11,116 bases of DNA from an uncultured cyanobacterium (GTDB lineage: Bacteria > Cyanobacteriota > Cyanobacteriia > PCC-6307 > Cyanobiaceae), in the NCBI GenBank assembly GCA_903928835.1, contig CAIYSK010000002.1, forward strand, positions 1 through 11,116. Reading direction: 5' to 3'. Positions 1 to 5,818 of the stretch are shown here, one piece after another (position 1 is the stretch's first letter; each line of letters starts with the position of its first letter). The position numbers and the translations under genes were made by a program. The notes under the pieces were generated by a model. That model was given only the letters and a program-made list of their open reading frames with translations. It ran no database searches and was not told the DNA's origin.

Positions 1-6
1 ATCGCC

Positions 7-114
7 ATGGGTATCGACATTCATCTGATCGCCAACTTCGCGGCCCTTGCCCTCATCACCCTGGCCGGCCCAGCAGTGATCTTCCTGCTCTTCTACCGCC
101 GCGGAGCTCTCTAG
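7..114 (+). CDS. psb30: Photosystem II protein Psb30 (Ycf12)
   Basis: This is a 35-residue membrane peptide of photosystem II. It begins [14 protein letters not shown] and ends FYRRGAL before a TAG stop. One hydrophobic helix covers roughly residues 8-29 and is followed by a short basic tail (RRG). The helix contains the AGPAVIFLL stretch typical of Psb30/Ycf12, a single-span subunit near cytochrome b559 and PsbJ that stabilises PSII, especially in strong light. The ATG at 7 gives the expected family length. Only six bases precede it in the window, so its ribosome binding site and promoter cannot be judged. It converges with the ClC gene, 43 bp away. The identification rests on recall of picocyanobacterial Ycf12 sequences. 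Confidence 0.82.
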   Translation: MGIDIHLIANFAALALITLAGPAVIFLLFYRRGAL

Positions 115-150
115 GGAGGAAGACTCGAGTCCTTCGAGGTTCCTGAGCCC

Positions 151-175
151 GGTACCCCTAGGGTGCCAGGCTTTT
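151..175 (+). terminator. Possible psb30 terminator hairpin
   Basis: GGTACCC (151-157) and GGGTGCC (161-167) pair as a 7-bp stem with one T-G wobble and a 3-base loop. The sequence then reads AGGCTTTTG on the plus strand. The loop is the complement of the TAG stop of the convergent ClC gene, so one arm lies in that gene's last codons. The T run is short and offset by three bases, so termination would be weak. A 10-bp palindrome, GACTCGAGTC (122-131), lies just upstream in the same gap. Confidence 0.35.
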
Positions 176-1552
176 GATTGCCTTTTTGCCGAGACCCCAA
201 AGGGCGTGATAGATGGGTTCTGGCTGGATTTTGCGCCCAATCACCGCACCAATCACGGCGCTCAGCAGCATGCCAAAGAGCCATTGCTGATCGCCCATCA
301 TCCTCAGGGAAAACAGAATGGTCATCAAGGGCAGTTGGGTGGCACCGGCTAGGCCGGCCGCCATACCCAGGGCCAACCCCAATTGACCATTGCCCCCCAG
401 CAACTCAAGGCTGCCACTGCCAAAGACGGCGCCAATGGCAAAGGCCGGATCGATCAGACCCCCGGGAATTCCGGCCCCGAGGGCCAGCACCGGAGCCACG
501 AGTCTTGCTGCAAGAAGGAGTAACCAGCCGATCACATCGATAGGAGATCCCGGCACGGGCAAGCTTCCCCCATCGCCCAGCAGGTGGCCCATCAGGGCTT
601 CGCCATCGCCGCCACTGAGGCCACCGCTCAGCACCGCAATCAGGGCCAAGGAGCCCCCCACGGCCAGGCCCCAGGCCAGGGGCCTGCGGTTGACCTTCGG
701 CCTTAACCAGGCTGTTGTCTGCAAGAGAAGCCGGGCAAACAATCCGCCGAGCCAGCCCCCCACCAAGCCCACGGGGAGGGCAAGGACCAGCTGTACCCAT
801 TCGGCTTCTGGGGCCTGTATCAGGCCCAGGATGAACACCGGCGTGCCGGTGAGGTTGCTCACCAGCGCGGCCGCTAGGCACACCACCAGGGCCGGCCACA
901 CAACCGAGGGGAGGAACCGCCCTGTCAGTTCTTCAAACACAAAAACTGTGCCCATGAGTGGGCTGTTGAATCCGCCAGCGAGGCCGGCTCCGGCGCCAAT
1001 GGTCACCAGGTTGGTTTCGCTGAATCCGGCCAACAGCCGTGGGAAACGTTTCTTCAGGGCAAGGGCCACGGAGGCACCCACCTGCACCACGGGTCCCTCC
1101 CGCCCCAGGGGCATGAGGGCAAGGCTGGCAGCGGTCCAAAGCGAAAGCCGCTGGATGGTGGGCTTCAAACCCAGCAAGGTGACGGCCGAACTTGGCTCCT
1201 CGATGCTCTCGATGGTTTGGGGGATGCCTGATCCGGCCCCCGCTTTGAAGCGCCCTGCCTGAAGCCACAGCAACACGGGCATCACCACCAGCGGTGCCAG
1301 GGCTTGGGCCAGGTTGCCCAGGTGCCACGGCTGATTGTTGAAGCCGGGTAGGCCATGCAGGAGCTGGGCCTGCCAGCCATCAACCTTGTTGAGGGGTAGG
1401 CAGGCCACCCCCACGGCCCCACCAAACACCACCAGCTGGAACAGGGTGGCCAGGGGCCGTTTCAGCCGAACCGCCCTAAAGGGGGCGTCCTGCGGTTTTC
1501 CATCCTCGGATGGTGCCTCTGGCCCAACCGATGCGTTCAACAGCGTCTCCAT
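158..1552 (-). CDS. ClC-family chloride channel / H+-Cl- antiporter
   Basis: This 464-residue polytopic membrane protein has the full set of ClC signatures. GSGIP is at residues 107-111 and GREGP at 150-154, with the gating glutamate E152. A second acidic pair, FEEL, has E207-E208 where the internal proton glutamate of E. coli ClC-ec1 lies. GIPGGLIDP is at about 361-369, replacing the usual GGIFAP. A tyrosine at 448 (PIYHALW) matches the central-gate tyrosine. Retention of both glutamates favours a proton-coupled exchanger over a passive channel. There is no C-terminal CBS domain. The start is the ATG at 1552, which overlaps the recJ stop as TGATG. A longer open frame to 1969 is only recJ read in another frame. 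The pairing suggests co-transcription and translational coupling with recJ. Substrate (chloride, or another anion such as fluoride or nitrate) and membrane location cannot be read from sequence. Confidence 0.93.
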   Translation of the reverse strand: METLLNASVGPEAPSEDGKPQDAPFRAVRLKRPLATLFQLVVFGGAVGVACLPLNKVDGWQAQLLHGLPGFNNQPWHLGNLAQALAPLVVMPVLLWLQAGRFKAGAGSGIPQTIESIEEPSSAVTLLGLKPTIQRLSLWTAASLALMPLGREGPVVQVGASVALALKKRFPRLLAGFSETNLVTIGAGAGLAGGFNSPLMGTVFVFEELTGRFLPSVVWPALVVCLAAALVSNLTGTPVFILGLIQAPEAEWVQLVLALPVGLVGGWLGGLFARLLLQTTAWLRPKVNRRPLAWGLAVGGSLALIAVLSGGLSGGDGEALMGHLLGDGGSLPVPGSPIDVIGWLLLLAARLVAPVLALGAGIPGGLIDPAFAIGAVFGSGSLELLGGNGQLGLALGMAAGLAGATQLPLMTILFSLRMMGDQQWLFGMLLSAVIGAVIGRKIQPEPIYHALWGLGKKAIKSLAP

Positions 1553-3492
1553 CAGGCCACCAAACCCAGGGCCATGGCGGCCTCTTGAAGCAGGGAACGA
1601 ATGTAGGGATGTTGCTCCATGGCGGCATTGTCGCTGCGGATCTCCTCCCCGGCGGCATTGCGCACGACCCATCCATCCCCATCCATGCGGCACCAATAGG
1701 TGCGCTCGCGGCGCCTGAGCACCACGTCCCTGGTGCCATCGGCCCCGGAGTTGGGCCTTACCCCGACCAGCTCGAGCTGGAGTCGGGGCTGGCCTTGCCA
1801 GGAGTCCAGCTTCAAGCGGTAGGCCACGTCCACGTAGGCAGGGAGGTTGGCTTCCCCTTGCCAGCGCCATCCCATGGCCCGGAACTGGTTGTCTTGCTGT
1901 TCCAATTCCAATTGGAGGTGGCCTCCCCGAAGCAATTTCTGGGACACAACGCGGCAACCAGCACTCCAAAACAAGGGCTGGGGATGGCCGATCCCAAAGG
2001 GTTCGAGCCGTTGCAGTTGGTGGTAAAAATCGCGATCAATCTGCTCGAAGCGCAGCAGGGCCTCGGGTTCAACCGGGTTGCCCCTGCCCGTTGTCTCTAG
2101 CCAACTCTGGGCAAGGCCATTGAGCTGGTCATGGAGTTCGGCAACCCTCTCGGCCTTGATGGTGAAGCCACCGGCGGCGGGATGACCCCCAAAGCGCTCG
2201 AGGAGCGGGGCGCATTGCTTGAGGGCCTGATCCACCGCAAATCCCTTGGGTGAGCGCACCGAGGCCCGCAACCGGCCATTGCCTTCGCCGGCTAAAAGGG
2301 CAGCCGGAAGACCAAATCGATCGACCAGGCGGGCCGCCACGATGCCGATGACGCCGTGGTGCCAGTGGTTTTGGGCCAGCAACAGGAAGGGGGGGCGTTG
2401 GGGGCCATCGGCATCCAAGAGGGCCAGGGCCTCCGCTTCGATGGCGCTGCAGAGTTCCCGCCGTTGTCGGTTGAGGCCTTCACACTCCCGGGCCAATTCC
2501 AGGGCCCTGTTGTTGTCCTGGGTGGTGAGCAGCTCCACCACCAATTGGGGATCCCCCAGGCGCCCTACCGCATTGATGCGTGGCGCGATTTGGAAACCCA
2601 CGGCCTGGGCATCGAGGGGGCTGTCATCGAGGCCGGCCAATTGCTGCAGCGCTTGCAGGCCCGCCAGGGGGCTCTTGGCCAGGTGGGGCAGTCCATCAAT
2701 GAGCCAGCGACGATTCACCCCAACCAGGGGGGCCATGTCGGCGATGGTGCCGATGCAAAACAGGTTCTGGGCCACGTCGAGCCCGTCTTGACGCTTGAGG
2801 CTCTGGCAGAGCGCCGCTGCCAACACATAGGCCAATCCAACCCCCGCCAAGCCCCGGTAGGGCGACTCAGCTGGGGTTCGCTCCGGATGCAGGAGGGCCA
2901 GATGCGGCGGCATCTGGGCTGGGAGTGTGTGGTGGTCCGTGAGGATCACCTCAACGCCCAGCTCCTCGGCCCGCTCCAGGGCTTCTTGGGCAGAAACCCC
3001 GTTGTCGACGGTGATCAGTAGCCGGATCCCTTCGGCCGCAAGCCGGTCCACCATGGCGGCATTCAGTCCATAGCCCTCCTCCATGCGGCTAGGAATGGCT
3101 GCGACTGGCTGGGCCCCTAGCCGTTGCAAGACCCCCACCAGCAAGGCCGTGCTGGTCATGCCATCGGCGTCATAGTCACCGCAGATGGCCAGGCTCTCTC
3201 CCGCTGCACAGGCCGCTTTGAGCCGCTTGACCGCCTTAGCTAGGTCGGGAAAGTGGCTTTTGGAGGCAGGGGCGTTGGGTGGTTCGAGTAGGGCATCAAT
3301 GGTTTCGGCGGTGCAAAAGCCCCGCCGCCACAACAGGGCCAGCAGGGGGGCCGGGAGGGCGGCCTGGCCGGGGCCATTGAGGGCTTCGAGGCTGCCGTCG
3401 AGCGGCAGGGGAGTGGGCAATTGCCAGCGTTGCTCGTGGAGCGCAGGGAGCAACGGAGCGGGGGCAAAGACTTGGCCATTCTGCGGCGCCAT
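1552..3492 (-). CDS. recJ: Single-stranded-DNA-specific exonuclease RecJ
   Basis: This 646-residue protein is a 5'-3' single-strand exonuclease of the DHH superfamily, acting in RecF-pathway recombination, base excision and mismatch repair. Metal-binding motifs occur in order: DYDADG (106-111), TVDNG (161-165), TDHH (185-188) and the IADMAPL block with D252. RINAVGR (305-311) follows. The DHHA1 region has SVRS (411-414) and GGHPAAGG (435-442). A probable OB fold covers about 480-580. About 60 C-terminal residues with basic and tryptophan-rich patches (RRRERTYW) extend beyond the length of E. coli RecJ (577 residues). The start is ATG at 3492 with no clear Shine-Dalgarno, and the N-terminal 40 residues are poorly constrained. 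It diverges from cbbY across a gap of about 47 bp and is coupled to the downstream ClC gene. Confidence 0.96.
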   Translation of the reverse strand: MAPQNGQVFAPAPLLPALHEQRWQLPTPLPLDGSLEALNGPGQAALPAPLLALLWRRGFCTAETIDALLEPPNAPASKSHFPDLAKAVKRLKAACAAGESLAICGDYDADGMTSTALLVGVLQRLGAQPVAAIPSRMEEGYGLNAAMVDRLAAEGIRLLITVDNGVSAQEALERAEELGVEVILTDHHTLPAQMPPHLALLHPERTPAESPYRGLAGVGLAYVLAAALCQSLKRQDGLDVAQNLFCIGTIADMAPLVGVNRRWLIDGLPHLAKSPLAGLQALQQLAGLDDSPLDAQAVGFQIAPRINAVGRLGDPQLVVELLTTQDNNRALELARECEGLNRQRRELCSAIEAEALALLDADGPQRPPFLLLAQNHWHHGVIGIVAARLVDRFGLPAALLAGEGNGRLRASVRSPKGFAVDQALKQCAPLLERFGGHPAAGGFTIKAERVAELHDQLNGLAQSWLETTGRGNPVEPEALLRFEQIDRDFYHQLQRLEPFGIGHPQPLFWSAGCRVVSQKLLRGGHLQLELEQQDNQFRAMGWRWQGEANLPAYVDVAYRLKLDSWQGQPRLQLELVGVRPNSGADGTRDVVLRRRERTYWCRMDGDGWVVRNAAGEEIRSDNAAMEQHPYIRSLLQEAAMALGLVA

Positions 3493-3539
3493 CCCAGCAC
3501 CGACATCCCCCTAGCTTGGGCCGATTCGCCCTGCTTGCG

Positions 3540-4277
3540 ATGGGATTCGCTGGCCTGCTTTGGGATGTGGACGGCACCCTCGCTGAAACCGAGCGGGATG
3601 GCCACCGCAGGGCGTTCAACCGGGCTTTCAGCCAGGCGGGTTTATCGGTCCATTGGGATGTGGATGGCTATGGCGACCTCTTAGCCATTGCCGGAGGCGC
3701 TGAGCGCATTGGCGCCTATCTCACCCGACTCGAGGGAGAGTCCCCCGATCCCCTGCGGGTGGCAGCGCTCCATGCCAGCAAGCAGGGCCATTACGCCGCC
3801 TTGGTAGAGGAGGGGGAGTTGGTGCTCCGCCCGGGGGTGAGCGCCCTGATCGAAGCTGCGGCGTCAGCCGGTTTGCGCCAAGCCATCGTGACCACCAGCG
3901 GCCGGGAGGCGGTCGATGCCCTGGTGAAGCAGCTGCTCTCCGACCAACTCGGGGCCTTCGATGTCTGGGTTTGCGGAGGGGATGTGGCCCGCAAAAAACC
4001 CAATCCCGAGGCCTATCGATTGGCCCTGGAATTGCTGCAGCTCGACCCCAGAGAGGCCCTCGCCATCGAGGATTCCAGTGCCGGGTTGACCGCAGCCCTT
4101 GGGGCCGGCCTGCCTTGTGTGGTGAGCCTGAGCCAGTACACCACCCTGGAACCGGTTGGGCGTTTTGCGGGAGCTGGTGCCGTCGTCGACCAGTTGGGCG
4201 AAGGGGCCCAGGTTCTCCTGGGACCGCCTTGCCAGGATGGACGGATCACGCTCTCCTATCTGGAGTTGTTGCGGTGA
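3540..4277 (+). CDS. cbbY: CbbY-type HAD phosphatase (likely xylulose-1,5-bisphosphate phosphatase)
   Basis: This 245-residue HAD-superfamily hydrolase has motif I DVDGT (9-13, nucleophile D9, acid/base D11), motif II IVTTS (116-120), motif III RKKPNP with K152/K153, and motif IV EDSSAG (177-182). The cap sequence ERDGHRRAFNRAF, then WDVDGYGDLLAI and GGAERIGAY, matches the substrate-recognition cap of plant and bacterial CbbY closely. That is far better than for generic beta-phosphoglucomutase-like HADs. CbbY removes a phosphate from xylulose-1,5-bisphosphate, a Rubisco side product that inhibits the enzyme. ATG 3540 is preferred; an in-frame TTG at 3516 would add eight residues, and neither has a clear ribosome binding site. 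The stop overlaps the ycf20 start as GTGA, placing it first in a three-gene operon. Specificity is inferred from family resemblance. Confidence 0.88.
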   Translation: MGFAGLLWDVDGTLAETERDGHRRAFNRAFSQAGLSVHWDVDGYGDLLAIAGGAERIGAYLTRLEGESPDPLRVAALHASKQGHYAALVEEGELVLRPGVSALIEAAASAGLRQAIVTTSGREAVDALVKQLLSDQLGAFDVWVCGGDVARKKPNPEAYRLALELLQLDPREALAIEDSSAGLTAALGAGLPCVVSLSQYTTLEPVGRFAGAGAVVDQLGEGAQVLLGPPCQDGRITLSYLELLR

Positions 4278-4621
4278 GTCGCCTGCCGATCCAGTCCACC
4301 AGGTTCCAGCGTTTTAGCGAACGGCTCTCGGCGGTGGTTCTGGGGAACTGGCGGGGCAATTGGCGCCATCGCAGCGCCGTGCTCCTGGCGCTGCTGGTGG
4401 GGTTTTACGCAGGCAGCAATCTGACGGCCTATTTCGTGATCGTCTTCCCGGGCGGGCGCCCGGCCCTCGTGTTGGCCCTGGTCCTATTGCTGGAACTGAT
4501 TGTGCGCCTGCGCGGCCGCTTGGTCACCCAAACCCCTGGCCTCGCTTGGGTGATCACCGACAACCTGCGTCTTGGTCTGGTCTATGCCGTGGTGCTTGAA
4601 GCTTTCAAGCTTGGGTCTTGA
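4274..4621 (+). CDS. ycf20: Ycf20-like DUF565 membrane protein
   Basis: This is a 115-residue protein starting at GTG 4274, which overlaps the cbbY stop (GTGA). After a basic N-terminus (about residues 1-34, rich in Arg and Trp) come hydrophobic segments near 35-58 and 63-78. An Arg-rich turn (RLRGR, 78-82) and a final hydrophobic stretch (about 98-112, LGLVYAVVLEAFKLGS) follow. The pattern GFYAGSNL, PGGRPA, then LELIVRLR fits DUF565, the family of plastid-encoded Ycf20. An Arabidopsis Ycf20-like protein (NPQ7) affects non-photochemical quenching, but the biochemical role is unknown. The longer open frame upstream to 3971 is the cbbY sequence in another frame. The stop overlaps a TTG start of the next gene (TTGA), supporting co-translation in one operon. 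Confidence 0.85.
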   Translation: MSRLPIQSTRFQRFSERLSAVVLGNWRGNWRHRSAVLLALLVGFYAGSNLTAYFVIVFPGGRPALVLALVLLLELIVRLRGRLVTQTPGLAWVITDNLRLGLVYAVVLEAFKLGS

Positions 4622-5574
4622 GCGGAGAATTTCGCTGCGGTCTCTCCACCACCTCCACAGATCTGGTGGCCACTGATCTGGTATGCACTGATCCGTCGCC
4701 ACATGTTCTGGCCATGGATCCGCTGTTGCTGGAGGGGTTGGCCATGCCCATGCTCGCCCAGGTGGAAGGGCTGGTTGGATCGGGTCAACGCCCTGTGCTG
4801 GCGCTCAATGGCCCAGTGGGGGCGGGTAAAAGTTTTTTTTGCCAACAATTGATCGGCTTGGCAAAAGCCCGCGGTTTGCGCTTGGCGGTGGCCTCGATCG
4901 ACGATGCCTATCTGCCGTGGGAGCAGCGCCTGGTGGCGATGGCGGGCAATCCCTTCGGAGTGAATCGGGTGCCTCCAGGAAGCCACGATGTCCCCCTGCT
5001 GGTGGAGCGGCTGCAACGGTGGCGATCGGGGGGTGCGCTGCAGCTTCCCCGGTTCGATAAAACCCTGCGCGATGGCGCCGGGGATCGCGTGGTGGAAACT
5101 CCGGTCAGCGAAGCGGCTGCCACCACCCATGCATTGGTGCTCGAGGGATGGCTGATGGGGTGCCGGCCCCTCGGTACTGCCGGGCTGGGCGCGGGTGGGG
5201 TTGGCCCTGGTATGGAGTTGGCACGGGGCTTGGCCCCATTGGGGGCTGAGGAAGCGGCCTGGCTGCCCCACTGGGATCGCCAGCTTGAGGCCTATGGCCC
5301 CCTCTTTGACCTGTGCGATGGGCTCTGGTTACTGCGCCCCCTGGATTGGGGATTGCCGAGGCGTTGGCGCTTTCAAGCCGAAGCCCGGCAGCGGCGCTCG
5401 CAACGACAACTCCAAAAAAACAACGGCTGGCTCAATCCTGCCGAGCTCGATCGGATTGTGCGCTCAAGCCTGGCGTCGTTGCCGCCACGCCTCTATCAAG
5501 AGCCCTTGGTGGCCAAAGCAAAAGCCTCCGCCCAACTCAATGGGCGGAGGCGCTGCATCAACATTGAAATTTGA
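4618..5574 (+). CDS. glyK: Plant-type D-glycerate 3-kinase
   Basis: This protein phosphorylates D-glycerate to 3-phosphoglycerate, the last step of photorespiratory carbon recovery. In a 318-residue reading, the P-loop GPVGAGKS is at 65-72 and SIDDAYLP at 93-100. AGNPFG, PPGSHD (119-124), PRFDKTLRDGAGDR (144-157), LEGWLMGCRPL (175-185) and WRFQAEAR follow. These correspond in order to blocks of plant GLYK (SVDDFYL, GSHD, EGWMLGFKPL, WRLQAE), a class distinct from the bacterial glxK types. The start is uncertain. TTG 4618 overlaps the ycf20 stop (TTGA) in the same style as the preceding gene pair. ATG 4714 would give 286 residues and drop a 15-bp tandem repeat region. Neither has an obvious Shine-Dalgarno. 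It converges with rpmF 9 bp away, and its 3' end carries the antisense rpmF terminator. Confidence 0.88.
   Translation: MSGEFRCGLSTTSTDLVATDLVCTDPSPHVLAMDPLLLEGLAMPMLAQVEGLVGSGQRPVLALNGPVGAGKSFFCQQLIGLAKARGLRLAVASIDDAYLPWEQRLVAMAGNPFGVNRVPPGSHDVPLLVERLQRWRSGGALQLPRFDKTLRDGAGDRVVETPVSEAAATTHALVLEGWLMGCRPLGTAGLGAGGVGPGMELARGLAPLGAEEAAWLPHWDRQLEAYGPLFDLCDGLWLLRPLDWGLPRRWRFQAEARQRRSQRQLQKNNGWLNPAELDRIVRSSLASLPPRLYQEPLVAKAKASAQLNGRRRCINIEI
4657..4701 (+). repeat. Three 15-bp tandem units in the 5' end of glycerate kinase
   Basis: Three consecutive 15-base units start ACAGATCTGG, ACTGATCTGG and ACTGATCCGT. The first two are nearly identical and the third has diverged. Read in the long glycerate kinase frame they encode TDLVA, TDLVC and TDPSP. 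They lie between the TTG 4618 and ATG 4714 candidate starts, so they are either a low-complexity N-terminal extension or an untranslated spacer after ycf20. Confidence 0.7.
5515..5551 (-). terminator. Intrinsic terminator of rpmF, inside the glycerate kinase coding end
   Basis: GCCTCCGCCCA (5524-5534) and TGGGCGGAGGC (5541-5551) form a perfect 11-bp GC-rich stem with a 6-base loop. Read on the minus strand the stem is followed at once by TTTTGCTTT (5523-5515), as in a rho-independent terminator. On the plus strand it is followed by GCTGCATC with no T run, so it is directional. It lies 33 bp beyond the rpmF stop and is embedded antisense in the last codons of glycerate kinase. Confidence 0.85.
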
Positions 5575-5583
5575 GTGGTGAAT

Positions 5584-5763
5584 TCAGCTTTCGCTGTCTT
5601 CGGCCTCTTCATCCATGGGATAGACGAAGCCCTGGGCCCGGCCACTCAAAACGGCCTTGCCAATTGACAATGCCTTTTGGGCTGCAATGGCAGCCTTGCC
5701 TTTCCAGGTGGCATGGCGCTGGTTGCGCTTGCCCTTGGACGTTTTCTTCTTGGGAACAGCCAT
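5584..5763 (-). CDS. rpmF: 50S ribosomal protein L32
   Basis: This 59-residue, strongly basic protein begins [16 protein letters not shown] and continues [13 protein letters not shown]. It carries [15 protein letters not shown] and ends with an acidic tail, [10 protein letters not shown]. The N-terminal [10 protein letters not shown] block and the RAxGFVYP motif are diagnostic of cyanobacterial and plastid L32. The Cys-type zinc motif of some bacterial L32 proteins is absent, as usual in cyanobacteria. L32 sits in the large subunit near the peptidyl transferase region. The ATG at 5763 is the only reasonable start. A likely terminator follows the gene. It diverges from ftsH across 41 bp, and a possible promoter lies inside the ftsH 5' end. 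Confidence 0.96.
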   Translation of the reverse strand: MAVPKKKTSKGKRNQRHATWKGKAAIAAQKALSIGKAVLSGRAQGFVYPMDEEAEDSES

Positions 5764-5788
5764 CCCAGTTCACTCATACCAAACACTG

Positions 5789-5818
5789 ATCTTCCGTTGC
5801 AGCCTTGCCTTTCGTCAA
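5789..5818 (-). promoter_or_regulatory. Candidate rpmF promoter
   Basis: On the minus strand TTGACG (5818-5813) is followed after 18 bases by GAAGAT (5794-5789). The -35 is close to consensus but the -10 matches only three of six positions. Transcription from here would begin near 5782 and give a leader of about 20 bases before the rpmF ATG. The -35 element would lie inside the first codons of the divergent ftsH gene. Confidence 0.3.

Noticed and set aside
390..1262. 290-residue open frame on the plus strand across the ClC gene
   Set aside because: It is antisense to a well-supported ClC gene, has Pro/Arg/Ser-biased composition typical of GC-rich shadow frames, and shows no recognisable domain.
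2356..3021. 221-residue plus-strand frame opposite recJ
   Set aside because: It is fully antisense to the RecJ catalytic core, with no domain and no start signal.
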